Positions 1-12,235 of a DNA stretch of 45,814 nt are shown here, one piece after another. The DNA lies in assembly GCF_900005765.1 (NCBI RefSeq), contig NW_021628686.1:1-45814 (forward strand), in the 5' to 3' direction. Numbering within the stretch: position 1 is the stretch's first letter; every line of letters begins with the position of its first letter. This DNA comes from Plasmodium relictum (Eukaryota; Apicomplexa; Aconoidasida; Haemosporida; Plasmodiidae). The translations under genes and the position numbers were made by a program. The notes under the pieces were generated by a model. The model saw only the letters and a list, made by a program, of their open reading frames with translations. It did not search any database and was not told where the DNA came from.

Positions 1-2
1 AG

Positions 3-119
3 AATGATATACCAAGAAATGTAGTATGGAAGAATGAATTCCTAGTTCACCACAGAACAGGACGATTACATATATCTGATTTATTAATTGCCTGCTTAAT
101 GATTTTGCTAGAGTATTAA
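3..119 (+). other. Open frame at window edge running into repeat module A
   Basis: A frame open from the window edge reads 38 codons to a TAA at 117-119. It contains several G/C-bearing codons, with residues such as W, H, R, G and D, and ends in ...LLEY-stop inside module A. It could be the 3' end of a coding exon whose remainder lies outside the window, or chance. There is no start codon or splice signal to decide. Confidence 0.2.
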
Positions 120-395
120 ACAAAAAAATTAATACAGAGCATGTATAAATAAATATATATTTTTAAATATATATATAATGTTTTATTATTATGCATAATA
201 TTTAATTTGAATTAAATTTTACTTCACCTTTTAATAAATATATTAAATTTATAAAGGAGTTTTTATTTACAAAGAATAAGTATATTCTTATAATTACAAA
301 CACATACACTAAATTTATAACAAATAACAAAAATTAAGCTCTAGTTCGTTCAATATTATTTCGAAATATACACATGTAATATAGCATTAACATTT
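78..395 (+). repeat. Subtelomeric repeat, modules A (78-152) and C'
   Basis: This is the first copy of the A-C' unit. Module A begins TTTATTAATTGCC, has GCTAGAGTATTAAAC in its centre and ends near AAATTAAT...GAGCATGTATAA. It is followed by an AT-only spacer and module C', recognisable by TTTACAAAGAATAAGTATAT and a stretch ending in TTCAATATTATTTCGAAATA. The copy stops before the poly-T and B' part and is directly followed by a second, more complete copy. Confidence 0.8.
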
Positions 396-396
396 G

Positions 397-1135
397 TTTT
401 ATTAATTGCCCGTTTAATGACTTTGCTAGAGTATTAAACAAACAAATTAATAAAGAGCATGTATAACTAAGTATACGTTTATATATATATATTCGTTTTT
501 ATTATATATATATATACTGTTTTCTTATGATGCATAATATTTAATTGAAGTTAAATTTTACTGCATCTTTTAATAAACTTATTAACAGTTATAAATGAGT
601 TTTTATTTACAAAGAATTAATATCTTCTTTTAATTAAAAACATACAAATAATTTATAACAATTTATTAAGTCAAAATTTTATGATATTCAATGTTATTTC
701 AAAAATATACATTGAATAATACATAAATATTTCTTTTATCTCTTTAGTTTTTAATAAGTTAACATTTCTTTCTTTTAATTTTTATTTACACTAAAAATTA
801 AAACATAACATAACATAACATAACATTCATTCTTTTAATTTTTATTTACACTAAAAATTAAAACATATTATAACATAACATTTCTTTCAAAAACTCTTCC
901 CCAAAAAAAAAACTATATATAAAAAAAAATATTATTAATTTTTTTTTTTTTAATTACAAAGATGTATATATATGTAAATAAACAAACAAAAAAAAATAAC
1001 TTTATATTTTTTTTTTTTTTTTTTTTCTTTTGTAGGACTAGCGTCAGTGCATGACTAACTTGTACGTATACAACTAGCAACTAGCTTAGCATGCTACAAA
1101 AGGTTAATAATACCTTTTATTAACCAACATTATAC
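397..1135 (+). repeat. Subtelomeric repeat, complete A-C'-B' unit
   Basis: Module A lies at 397-471, C' at about 600-905, then mixed A/T homopolymers, then B' at about 1036-1130. B' starts after a long T tract ending in TGTAG and closes with a hairpin whose 9-nt arms are GGTTAATAA and TTATTAACC. TTTTGTAG (about 1033) and CTACAAAA (about 1094-1101) could also pair around B'. The A-C' part is almost identical to 45238-45660 at the other end of the window. Confidence 0.85.
771..890 (+). repeat. 60-bp tandem duplication with AACAT microsatellite
   Basis: Two successive 60-bp units (771-830 and 831-890) share TCTTTTAATTTTTATTTACA and the following CTAAAAATTAAAACAT. The first unit ends in about five AACAT repeats (803-826) and the second in a shorter, interrupted run. 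The copy of this region near 45.6 kb has one unit only, so the duplication arose after the two long copies separated, or was lost there. Confidence 0.85.
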
Positions 1136-1139
1136 TTTT

Positions 1140-1460
1140 TCATTCATTAAGTTTTTCATGTAACTAAAAATTAATTCTCTTTTTAATTAGAGAAATGTCA
1201 ACCGACAAAAAAAAAAAAATAATTTTATTTATTTTTTTTTTAATTACAAAGATGTATATACAATAAACAGAACAAAAAAAAAATAACTTTATATTTTTTT
1301 TTAAATAGATTCAGTGTATGGATGACTTCTATTTTCCTGACTGGTAACTCATTGCATTTTTACAAAAGGTTAATAACAATTTTTTTTATTAACTACCATT
1401 ATATGAATATGCTAGAGTATTGAACAAATAAAATAATAATGAACACGTAAAGATGTTTCT
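1140..1460 (+). repeat. Diverged C'-B' fragment plus half of module A
   Basis: A shorter second B' (about 1305-1395) follows T tracts and ends in an imperfect form of the GGTTAATAA/TTATTAAC hairpin. Directly after it, 1402-1460 matches the right half of module A (GCTAGAGTATTGAACAAATA...GAACACG). The join of B' to half of A suggests recombination between modules. Confidence 0.65.
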
Positions 1461-1485
1461 ACTGATTTTATTAGTTGCAAAAATA

Positions 1486-2150
1486 TATTTATTCTCTTGG
1501 TTAATAAAAGATATTATTAAAATTTTATATGATAATAGTTTATACGAAAAACAGTGAATTAGTCATGTATTCTCTAGTTAAAAAAAAAAAATATGACAAT
1601 TTTTTTTTTAAATTTTTTTTTATTAATTAAAAAAAAATATTTTTTTTTTTTTTTTTTTGATATATAATGAATGATTTTCAATAGAGGTGTTTTTGGTAAA
1701 ATTTTTGCTATCAAACTGAATTAGTTTCTAAAATAAAAATTAAATTCGAAGTAAAAATGAAGAACAAGAAGAATCATATTTTCATTAATATTTATTATTT
1801 ATTTTAAAAATACAATTAATAACTTAAATTAAAAATATTTATTTGTTTTTATAAATTATTTTACGTAATAATCTTAACGGGTATTTAAATTTTTAATAAA
1901 AATAAATGTGATTGTTTATTAAATAAATGAATTTGAAATAGTGATAACTCAGCTATATAAATTATATGTATAAAATTTACATGCCAATAGCATAAGCATA
2001 TTTTTACAATAAATAAAATAAGTAGAGAAAATTCCACTTGCTCTTTATTAATTTGTTTGTTTAATATTTGATTTATTAATTGATGATCTGGATAATTTTG
2101 AAGTAATTTAAATAGCCAAATTAATAAAGAGTATGCATAGGAATCTATAC
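1486..2150 (+). repeat. Subtelomeric repeat, B-E-A' unit
   Basis: Module B (1486-1585, beginning TTGGTTAATAAAAGATATTA) is followed by T tracts, then module E (about 1680-2035: TTTAAATTTTTAATAAAAAT, CTCAGCTATATAAATTATAT, AATAAGTAGAGA). It ends in module A in inverted orientation (about 2036-2075) fused to a forward A-like stretch (2076-2150). Module E here replaces the C module of other units, so at least two subfamilies exist. Confidence 0.7.
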
Positions 2151-3060
2151 TAAGTTTATCTATAAGAAAATAGCTCTGTTATAACAATTTTTAATTTTCT
2201 ATAAAATTTTGCTAGTTTATTCAAATAAACAGTATGAATAAAAATATAAAAATTCTGTATATATATAAAAAAAAAAAAACTTTCGTTAAAAAGGAAAGTC
2301 TTTTGCTTAAAAAAAAATTAAAAAATTATTATTTTTTAAAAATTTTTTTTTTTGAAAAATTATTACATATATTTTACTAATTTTTTTTTCTATTTTTATA
2401 GCATATCTTTCTACAAGTATATATCATCGAATGTGTTTTTCCACATATTTATCTCCATAATAAAATATTGTTATACATATCTTAGTATACATATGCTTAT
2501 AAGTGCATTTTTGTAGTATCTTACATATACTAATAATGTATATATACTAAGTTTGATTATTTTAAAAAAGTAAAGTCTTTTATTTATTAATTCCTAAATT
2601 TTCATGAAAAATTTAAAAAGTATATTATTATATAATAATGAAAAATTTTAGATCTTCAATCTATAGAATATAGAAAAATTCTTTTTTATTATGTCCTTTC
2701 GATAAAAAATGATTTTAATAGAACATTTAATTGATGTATTTGCCTAATGAAGAATAAAAATATGAAAATATTTGATTTATATGAATGTAAAAAAAATAGA
2801 AAAATTCTTTGTAATATTTTTTTATATATTAAAAGAAATTAAAAAAAAAAAAAATATTTTTATATATTAAAATAATAATTCATATATTTATAAATATATG
2901 CACAGGAAAAATCAAGAGAGCTAATTATAAATTAATTTATATTAATTATTAATATCCAAAACATAGACAATTATAAAGAATATATTAACTTTATTAATTA
3001 GTATAATTCAAATAAAAATTTTAAAAATATATTATCTTATTTCGTATTAATTATTAATTT
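2151..3060. other. AT-rich intergenic DNA, no feature seen
   Basis: Long A and T tracts and short AT microsatellites. No open frame of useful length, no repeat module and no convincing hairpin were seen. Confidence 0.6.
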
Positions 3061-3076
3061 TTCGTAAAATATTAAA

Positions 3077-3600
3077 ATGGAGGAACAGACATCAAAAAAA
3101 CACATACGTAATATCAAATTTTCAATTAAGAAGAAAATTCTCAAATTATTTAGCAGAAACAGAAGAGGAAGTAGTAAATAAAATTATAATGTTTTCTGCA
3201 TAATCATTTGAAGAACTAAAAGGAGAAGATTATATAATAAAAAATATATTAAAAGATTTTAAAAAATGAAATCAGAATAAAGATAAAATGTTTACGTCAT
3301 CACGTGTATAAAGTAAAGGGTTCAAGAAGAACAAAAACGCATGATTTTACAATTTAGTAATACACAACTTTTTGATATTTCATTTAAATTAATTTACATT
3401 ATGAATAATAAAGGGATAATTAAAATTGCAAGTATATATTAAAATCTTGTGAAACCTAGTGATAGGTAAAAAATTAAAAAGAAGATAATAGTTAGCTTAT
3501 TAGAAATATTTAAACAAGCTTCTCTTAAAAATATGGAATCTATAATTAAAACTGGGAATTCGGAAATTTCTAGTTTTAGAATTGCTTATTAATTGAATAT
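3077..3600 (+). pseudogene. Possible decayed protein-coding gene
   Basis: An ATG at 3077 opens a Lys/Arg-rich frame of 34 codons. From about 3140 the better-looking text continues in another frame (acidic NYLAETEEEVVNK, later SFEELKGEDYIIKN) with in-frame stops. A third frame reads from about 3330 to 3590 with stops (QFSNTQLFDISFK, LLEIFKQASLKNMESI). The richer codon mix compared with the flanks is what suggests old coding sequence. In such AT-rich DNA this could be chance, and no protein family is recognised. Confidence 0.25.
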
Positions 3601-6139
3601 ATAAATTATAAATGAAGAGTATTAAGGTATATTCATTAAAATTATTTATATATTTAAAATAGACTAAAAAAATAATAACAATTAACTAGTCTAATAAAAG
3701 AGAAAAGTGATAAGAATTACATTTAAAATGAAAAATTTCAATTGATTCTTTAGATGAATAGAGTTTTAAATCAGTTTTTATAAAGAAATAATATTTATGT
3801 ATTAAATAGAAAATTATTAAAAAATTCTTTATATATTAAAAAAAAAAAAAAGATTAAAATATATTTACATATTATATAATTTTCTAAAAATATAATTTAT
3901 TAAAATTGTTTTTTTTATTATTTCTTTTTTGTTAATAAATAAGGAGAAAAGTATATATAACCTTCAGCATTGTTAGAACTTGCTCATTATTTCCTTCTAA
4001 TGCAATTAAGCCATATAATTTTATTATAAAAATGATTGAAACAATTATTATACCTTTTTTTAATTTTTTTTCTTAATATATATATATATATCACTACCTT
4101 TAGTTATTTCCCAATGATATTTAAAATTTATTTGTTTTACTTGTCGTATTTCATAAAAAATTAAAAACTAGTTAAATGGAAAATAAAAATAAAAAAAAAA
4201 AGTATCTTTTGCTTTTTTACTTCTTTATGGCATATTTTAAAAAATTGAATTTATGGAAAAAAGTATATTTTGAATTGAATTTATCATCTAAATTATTTTT
4301 AATATTGCCATAGCCTTTTTTAAAGTGGACTTCTTTGATCCTTTCTTTATATTTAAAGATAATATATTTTTTATATTGTATTTTTTTAAATCTTTATATT
4401 TTATAAAAAAAAAAAAATAATTATATATAGCATATTTAAATTAAATCTGTTATGTACATCATATTTAAATACTTTTTTTAAGTTATAATATTAATCTATA
4501 TATAGTTTATACTTTTTACAAAAATTGTAAGAAAGAATGAATAAAACCATTTTCTTTTTACTTTTATTCAAATATAAAGAAATTTATAATAATTTTAGTA
4601 AAAATGGTTTTATGGTTTTTATTCTTTTCTTTATTAGGTAGATTTATTTTAAATATTCTTTTTAAATGAGATATCTTATTATAAATTTTTTTTTTTTATC
4701 ATATATTTTAAAAATTTTTAGTATATATATTTTGAAAAAAATTAAAGTAATACGTTAATGCAAAAAAAAATGAAATCTAATGGGCACCATAATTTTATAA
4801 CCAATATTTTCTATTTAATCAAATATTTTAATATTTGTAAAATATAAATAATATTATTTTAAAGTATTGTATTTTTCCATTATATTTAATATAAATATAT
4901 AGTTTTACATTCAGTATATGTGAAAAATTAATAGAATATCCAGTCTTTTTGTGTAGACTAATTTTTATATAAATGTCAGTATAATTTAAAGAAACAACCG
5001 TAAATATTAAGGCAATTTTTTCTATTTTTATAATTCTATAAATCTTATGAATTTTTTTATTTTTAGTACAAAAATTGATTTTGCAAAAATTTTTATTTTA
5101 TTATTCTTTTCAGAATCCAATGAAATATATATATATTTTTTAATTGTTAATAAATAATTTTTATTTTACTAATTAATAACAAAAAAAAAATATATTTTAA
5201 TAAAATAAAATGGAAGTATTTCACTACGTTTTTGCATAAGTTATTAACATTTTCAAGAAATATTGAATTTTAAAAAAAATTCATACGTTAATTTTATCAT
5301 TCTTTAAAAAAATTATTAAACCAATATATAAAAATAAAATGACTTATTTTTTATATTTCAAGTCGATATTTTTTAAAATCATTAATTTTAAAAAACATAA
5401 TATAAAAGAATCATTTAAAACTTATATCTAGTCAAATTTACATATATAACAAAGATTTTTTTTCTTCATTATCTTTGGAATTAGAGAAAATAAAAATATA
5501 ATAATATTTACAAATATTTATTTCAAAAAAAAAATTTTATTCGTTTTATACTTTAATAAGAATTCTATATAAAGAATGGTTTCTTCTAAATTTTTGCAAT
5601 ACTTTATACCCCAATTATCATATTTATTTGCGTCTAATAAACTAATTACAATAAATATGAAACATTTTATAAGATGCCAATTTAAAAAGAAAAGAAAAAA
5701 TGTTTAATAATTAAAATAATATAAATTTATACATCTATTATATTTTTATTATGAATACATGAAATAAAAAAAAAATTTTTGATCAATTAAAAAAAAAGAA
5801 AAAAACTAATGGAATTAATTTTTTAAATCACATATTTTTTAAACACAAATTAAAAACTTAAATTTATTAAAAATACTCTTAATTTTTCAATAAATAATGA
5901 AACATTAAAAGATAAAAAAGATATATATTTGTGCTTTATATTTAGCATATTAAAATATATTTATAAAAAATTAATTATAATGCAAATAAAAAAATAAATT
6001 TATTTTCTGTTAATCTTCATTTTATTTTTGAAGCTCTTTGTTTATTTTAATTTTCATTTATATAAAAATACTTTTTATATAATATAAATGAATATCAAAA
6101 AAAAAAAAAAAAATCCTTTTCAGCTGAAAAAATATCTTT
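3601..6139. other. Long AT-rich intergenic stretch with one imperfect inverted repeat
   Basis: Mostly homopolymer-rich DNA without repeat modules. The one structure seen is an imperfect inverted repeat, 4529-4565 against 4593-4632, sharing AAAACCATTTT and its complement. Its right arm contains ATGGTTTTATGG, opening a hydrophobic stretch (MVLWFLFFSLLG) that stops at a GGTAG donor-like site. This resembles a signal-peptide first exon, but no matching second exon was found. Confidence 0.45.
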
Positions 6140-6394
6140 TTGAATATAAAAATAATAAATTATTTTATAATAAATTTAATATGCAGCGTTATTTTTACAT
6201 TATTTAGTTTAAATTTAATTTTTACTATTTTTTTTTTTATAATGTTAATTTTTCTTTATATAATATTTATAAAGAGGATATTATTAAAACCTATAGAAGA
6301 AAGTTATCTTGTTTATTATTATTCTATTTTTATAAAAAAATATGAAGAATTTAAATATAAAAATAATATTGATCTTAATTTTTATAAAATATAA
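6140..6394 (+). CDS. Possible terminal exon or tiny membrane-protein remnant
   Basis: An 84-codon open frame with no ATG at its start; the first in-frame Met is at 6242, giving 50 residues. It encodes a long hydrophobic segment (residues about 8-44, one or two membrane passes), then a basic turn (KRILLKPIEES) and a Tyr/Lys-rich tail ending at TAA. The layout of membrane segment plus short cytoplasmic tail is what 3' exons of Plasmodium surface-antigen families look like. A TTTAG acceptor-like site sits inside it near 6208. No upstream exon could be matched, so it may be a gene relic or a chance AT-rich frame. Confidence 0.25.
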   Translation: MNIKIINYFIINLICSVIFTLFSLNLIFTIFFFIMLIFLYIIFIKRILLKPIEESYLVYYYSIFIKKYEEFKYKNNIDLNFYKI

Positions 6395-7210
6395 GATTAT
6401 TTTTATTTGGTTATGCATATCTTTTAATAATGGGTTATGAGTTTGACATAAAACTGTTGTATTTTTTTTTTTTTTTTTAATATTTATGTGTATTTTATGT
6501 ATTTTAAAATTTAATTAAAATAAAAAATATAATATTATTCAATTAAAAATTAATTTGACCTCTTTAGATGTGAAATTTTTTTAATTTCACCTTTGCATGT
6601 ATTATTAAAAGATAAATAAATAAAAATGCAATTCACATATGCAAATATAAAAAATGTAACATCTCTTGTAAAAAAATAAGGATGATCTTAATGTAATATT
6701 TAATTGTATCATTTTATTTACATTTTTAGAAATAATATTAGGACATAAAAGATTAAAATATTTTAAAAAAAGAAAAAAACAGATTAAGCTTATGTAGTAT
6801 TATTTTAAAAGTTATCTTAAAAGATAAGATATGGTCAAAAAATAAAAAGATTTTATCAGTTATAGAAAAATTTACAACTTGATGCAATAATATTGCATGC
6901 ATTTAAAGTAAGTAGAACAACAATTTGTATGATTTTAATTTTATCCTATATTTTTTTTAAATGAATTATTTATGCTTTTTATTTTTATTAATTATGTTTC
7001 TATACAGTATTAATAAAAAAAAAAAATTAACAAAAAATAATTTTAATTTATTGTAATTTGAAATAAAAATTATTTTAATTTTTTTTATTATATTTTATTT
7101 TACTGATGTAATATATTTTTTTTTGTAATTCATATACATATATAATTTTAAAAAAAAACACTATTGTATTCATTATATATATATATATATATATATATTT
7201 TTTATTTAAT
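6395..7210. other. Intergenic region upstream of the 7211 gene
   Basis: AT-rich DNA with long T tracts and a TA microsatellite (about 7174-7197) immediately before the start codon at 7211. It presumably holds the promoter and 5' leader of the 7211 gene. No specific motif can be named. Confidence 0.4.
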
Positions 7211-8380
7211 ATGAAATTATCAAAAATATTCTTATTTTTTAATTTGTTGTCATTTATTCATTTATTAGAGAAATACTTATCATCTGAGATTAAAAGACTT
7301 GGTCATTCTTCAATAAAAGAGTCTAAAAATACTCCACATTTACAAACTTCCCTTTCATCTAACACATTTGAAGAAACAGAATTACTTGACGATTACAATT
7401 CAGAACAACAAAAAAAATCAGAATGTGATAATGCATATTTTGACGATAATCTTTGTTGCTCATACGTACTTATAGAACCATTAAATGAAAAAAACTGTAA
7501 TCCTAGAAAAAATAATAAAAAATTAAGAAAAGGAAAATTTACATTTAACGAAGATTTGTCCCTCGATTGCTTTTGCTACTCTTCATGTGAAAGTCTGAAT
7601 GAATTAATTGAAAACACTTATGAATCTCGTAAATATTACAGAAAAAAATCAGAAGTCGATGATGATTTATTTTTAGATTCTTTACCTATCTATGATAATG
7701 ATTATTCTTTAAATGATCCTGGTGAATTTTCCCAGGAAAAAGTTGATAATTTAGCAAAAAATACACAAATAGAGAATGAACAATTGCAAGATAGTGATGA
7801 TTCAAATCACTCGAATGCTGTACAATGTGATATTTTAGAATCAATTTATAAGAAAAAATATACTTCTTCAGATATTTTTAAACTAATAAAAAGGGAGGCT
7901 GAAATTTTAGAAGTAAAACTTAGTTTAAAAGATTACACATTTTCAAGTAGTTCAGAAGATGATGAATCGTCTTCTGAGGGAGATATATCAAAATTTACAA
8001 AAGTCAGATTTAATATCTTTGATAAATTTAATGTTAATTATACTTATGATATGTTTCTTAAGAGTCACAACTTAAGTAATTCTATGCGAAATGATAATAT
8101 GTTATCTGCTGAGCCTTTTGAACTTGATAATAGTTATCATAGGGTTACTACATATATTTATTTTAAGAAGTATGTATTAAAATTATTATATGATGGTTAT
8201 AAAGAATTAGAAGAAATCGATAAAATACGTGCATTGTTAAAAATAAAAGATTTAAATGACTTTACTTCCAAAATATCATGTATGAATTTAGTATTTCTCA
8301 CGAATGAAGAAAAAGAAGATTTACTTATAGATGCTGCACTTCTATTATATAAAGCATATAAAAGTGAAAACCAATTTTAG
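7211..8380 (+). CDS. Secreted acidic protein of unknown function, single exon
   Basis: A complete 389-residue ATG-to-TAA frame. Residues 1-19 (MKLSKIFLFFNLLSFIHLL) form a clear signal sequence, so the protein should enter the secretory pathway. No later transmembrane segment is seen. A cysteine-bearing region follows (Cys72, 82, 83, 96, 120, 122, 126). There is an acidic low-complexity stretch at about 245-258, and a predicted helical C-terminal region from about 310 with Cys357. Codon and residue variety is far above that of the flanks, so it is a real gene. No canonical export motif (RxLxE/Q/D) was found; KRLGH at 28-32 is not one. I do not recognise the family. It is flanked by gene-poor AT-rich DNA on both sides, consistent with a subtelomeric, lineage-restricted gene. 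Confidence 0.85.
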   Translation: MKLSKIFLFFNLLSFIHLLEKYLSSEIKRLGHSSIKESKNTPHLQTSLSSNTFEETELLDDYNSEQQKKSECDNAYFDDNLCCSYVLIEPLNEKNCNPRKNNKKLRKGKFTFNEDLSLDCFCYSSCESLNELIENTYESRKYYRKKSEVDDDLFLDSLPIYDNDYSLNDPGEFSQEKVDNLAKNTQIENEQLQDSDDSNHSNAVQCDILESIYKKKYTSSDIFKLIKREAEILEVKLSLKDYTFSSSSEDDESSSEGDISKFTKVRFNIFDKFNVNYTYDMFLKSHNLSNSMRNDNMLSAEPFELDNSYHRVTTYIYFKKYVLKLLYDGYKELEEIDKIRALLKIKDLNDFTSKISCMNLVFLTNEEKEDLLIDAALLLYKAYKSENQF

Positions 8381-9542
8381 TATATCATGGATAATTCATA
8401 GAAGTACTAATTTTATTATTAAATATTACTAAGAATTAACAGTTTTAAAAATTATGTTCCTATAATAAAAAAAGGAAAACTTATGATCATATCAAAATAT
8501 TTGATCTTTTACACAAATTTTAAAAAAATATGATTTTATATTTGTAGAAATTAAATTATAAAATTAATAAAACTCTATATTCTTTATAGGGAAAATTAAA
8601 TAGTAATGAAAATTTGTTCAAAATTTTGTGTCCCCAGTTTATTATGCAATTAAATAAAAATTATGTTCACCTAAAAAAATTAATGAAAAATATAATAATG
8701 AAACATATAATTAGAGAATTTTTATGGAAGCTAAAAGATTTGTAAAATTAAAATATTTTTATTTTTTAGGATTTATTTTGTAGTTTTTATATTTTTTAAT
8801 TTGTAGTTTTTTTTTTCTAATTAATAGATTTTTATTTGACAAAATATAAATATGCTATATTATATGAAAATTTCATTTTAATTGTTTTTTTATTAAATTT
8901 GATTTTTTTTTTGATTCTCATTAAATTATTAAAAAAATTGTGTACATAGCATCATAAATATGTTAATTTTTTTTTAATTAAATTGTTTCATTTTATTATT
9001 TATTGTTATATTTAATAATTTTCATTACTTTTTTTTTCTCCTAACTCTCATATACATATAACTATTTTAAATTTCTTAAGATTGAATGTGTTTCTTAATC
9101 TTTTGGAATTTTAAATAGGATAAAATAAAATGTAAGAGTTTTGTATTTCATCTTAGGAATTTGAAATATCCTAAGACATGAAAGGCATGTACTTAAGTTT
9201 TTTTTTTTTTACGTATATATATAATATATATTTTAAATAGATATTGGGATGAATAATAATAAAAAAAAAAATATAATTTTTTTTTTTTAAATTGGTGAAT
9301 AATTAATGTTAAAAAAAGATAAAATTTTATGGCACACGAAAGTTAAATTTTTGTTAAAGATGGTCTATGTATGTATATTATATATATATATTTTTAATAT
9401 TTATAAAATTATTTAAGTTTTAAGAAAATAGTTTATGTAAAACTATATAAAATTTTTTATAAATTTTTAACAAATTGAGAATAATAAAATATTCATTTAA
9501 CGTATTCATTCAAATATTTTAAATATTAAATAGATTGTTCAT
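8381..9542. other. Intergenic, downstream of the 7211 gene
   Basis: The 3' flank of the secreted-protein gene followed by AT-rich DNA with long T tracts. No open frame and no repeat module until 9543. Confidence 0.55.
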
Positions 9543-10262
9543 TTTATGTCATTGGTTAATAAAGGATAATATTAATCTTTTATAATATAATTAATTGTTT
9601 GTTTGGAATATAGCGAAATTAGCCATGAATTCACTGTTTAAAAAAAAAGAATTTGACAATTTCTTTTTTGAGATATTTATTTTGTTAAATTTTTCTTCAT
9701 TTTATAAATAAGAAAAAAAAATTATTTTTTTTTTTTTTTTTGTATTGAAACAAAAAATTTCAATAAATAATTTTTGTAAAATTTGTTTTTATGAATATTT
9801 AATTTTTACATATTTTTGAAATTCTGCTAATAATAATTAAATTTTTTTTTGTTGTTTTAATTAAATAATTTTTACATAATAATTTTAATGAGGATTTAAA
9901 TTTTTAATAAAAAAAATAAAGGTATATTTTTATTGAAGTAAATGGATGCCTTTGAAACAACAATTACTAAGCTATGTAATTCATATGTATAAAATTTGCG
10001 TATTAATAGCATAAATATATTATTACAATAATTAAGATCAGTACAGATATCTCTACATGTTTATTAATTTGTTTGTTCATAATTATAGCAAAGTCACTAA
10101 ACAGCTAATTAATAAATCAGTTATATAGCATAATTTTATATAAATTATTTGATATCTATAATAAGTAGTCAATCTTAAAATAAAATTAATAGAGGCCTTT
10201 CTATATGCTCTTCATTAATTTTGTATTTCAATATATTATAAGATTATTTGAACAATAAATTA
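9543..10262 (+). repeat. Subtelomeric repeat, B-E-A' unit plus extra A-like copy
   Basis: Module B (9543-9645) has the hairpin in a variant form. Module E follows (about 9780-10057: TTTAAATTTTTAATAAAAAA, AGCTATGTAATTCATATGTA), then A in inverted orientation at 10058-10130. A degenerate inverted A-like copy lies at 10200-10262 (GCTCTTCATTAATTTTGT ... AATAAATTAAC). The order and orientation match 1486-2075, supporting B-E-A' as a unit that moves or duplicates together. Confidence 0.7.
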
Positions 10263-11032
10263 ACAAAACAAAATATTAATAAAATTTTAAGTATTGAACA
10301 AGACCCTGTTTATTTAAGTATTAATTCACTAGCTTGTTACTTAATTGGTCAATATATGCTAAATAAACTGTTAATTAGTTAATATATCTTTATGAGGCAG
10401 TAAAATATATTATTTTTTATATAAATAAGGTTCTAATAATGTATAAGAAAAAAGATAGTTGAGTATACGTAGAATTTATATTTTAATAAAAGATAAATAA
10501 TAGGGTACACATAAAACTAAGACTTTAATTATATTTTTTTTTTATAATTTTTTTTCTTTTTTTTTCAATGAGTTATTAGTAAGTTAAATATATGGATAAT
10601 GAATAGTATTATCAACATATTTTTTATTGTATTAAAAAGCAAATATAAAATAAATACAGTTTTGTTTGTACATTATTGTGTACACTAGGAAAATATACAC
10701 AATAAAATGCGTAAACAACAGTGTATGGATCTAAAAAAGTGTACAATTAAAAAAAAATATTTATGTTTTTTTTATGTATATACTAAATAAAAAAAAGAAA
10801 TATTAATTTTTTTTTTTTTTAATCTTTTTTTTTGAACTTTTGATACATGATTGATTCTTGTTATTTGATGCGTAATCAAAAATTGTGGCGTTGTAAATAA
10901 TAATAATTCTGTAATGTGTACATTAACTCAACCAAGAAAATAAATAATAAAGTCGAAATTAAGTATAATTTATATATAATTAATAATAATTGGTAATAAT
11001 TAATATTATAATAAATTAAATAAGTAAAGGTC
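10263..11032. other. AT-rich DNA between repeat units
   Basis: Contains scattered short inverted repeats related to TTAATTAG/CTAATTAA and a moderately GC-richer patch near 10300-10345, but no open frame and no complete module. Confidence 0.45.
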
Positions 11033-11645
11033 TCTCTACATGTTCTTCATTAATATGTTTGTTCGATACTTGGTTAATGGAAGATATTATTAACCTTTTA
11101 TAATATATAAAATTAGCCTACTATTTAGAAAAATATAAGTCAACCATGTAATGACACTAATTAAGAAAAAAAAAAAGATTTAAAAATTTTTTTTTGTTGG
11201 TTGTTAAATGATAAATGAAGAATTAATTATCACTTATATAAAAATTAATGTATGAAAAGTGACTATAATAAAACTTTTTATTTTTCTTAATAAATAAAAA
11301 GTATAGTGTTTGTGTTATATTCAATTTGTATATTTGAAAATAAAAGTGAATAACTTAGAATTTAATTTTTTTATTTGTTATAACTTAATTGTGTACGTTT
11401 CTAAATTAAAAGAATATACTTATTCTTTGTAAATAAGTATACATTTGTCAAAGTAAATATATCTCTGTAAAGCAATATAGAATTTCTTATTCAAATTAAT
11501 ATATATGATAAATATTTCTATATATATTGTAAGAATAAGGATATATACTATAAATTAATATATTTAGTTATACATTTTCTTTATTAACTTGTGTGTTTAA
11601 TACTCTAGAAAAACAAATGAATGGGAAATTAATAAATCATTAATC
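11033..11645 (+). repeat. Half A fused to B-C-A' unit
   Basis: At 11033-11072 the left half of an inverted module A (TCTCTACATGTTCTTCATTA...) runs without a break into module B (11074-11165, TTGGTTAATGGAAGATATTA). C follows (about 11185-11470), then an AT spacer and inverted A at 11566-11640. Inside C, ATACTTATT and AATAAGTAT (near 11417-11441) form a small perfect hairpin. Confidence 0.75.
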
Positions 11646-12235
11646 TAGAAAAGTAATTGAGGATCCAATTAATGGATCAACCGATTGATAAATAATATAT
11701 CAACTTATTTAATAATTTATTAACATGTAAATTTAAAATAATTATATGTTTAATTATGCATTTAGGAGTTTGCCAAAATGTATATATATATTTTAAGATA
11801 CATTTTTGTTAGAGTGTATTAAAATTTTCTGAGGGAAAAATTTTTTTTTTTGTTTCAACATTTTTTTTCTATAGTTATATTTTTAGAAAATAAAAAAACT
11901 TTTTAATAACCTTTTTTTTTAAGTAAGAAAAAAAAAGTGTGAAGTATTTTATAGCTTTATGATGTTTGGTGAATCTCTATTTTTTTTTGTGATGCTCTTA
12001 ATTATTGTCATTGAAAAAATTATGTTGAGTGTTTTAAGAATTTTATTTTTTTTATAGAAACTTTTTTTAATAATTAGAATTTAAAAGAGTAACAAAATAT
12101 ATAAAGTTAAAGATATATTTTATTATTAAGTTTTAATAGTTAAATAAAGTAATAATTTTATAATAAATAATTTAATACCATAATATATATATATATTTTC
12201 TTTTAAAACTTAGTTTATAAGTAGTAAATTAAGTA
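11646..12235. other. AT-rich DNA, no feature seen
   Basis: Long T tracts and short AT repeats; no gene and no full module. Confidence 0.5.

Noticed and set aside
7211-8380. Canonical PEXEL export motif in the secreted protein
   Set aside because: KRLGH lacks the required spacing and the acidic or Gln fifth residue, and no other RxLxE/Q/D follows the signal peptide.
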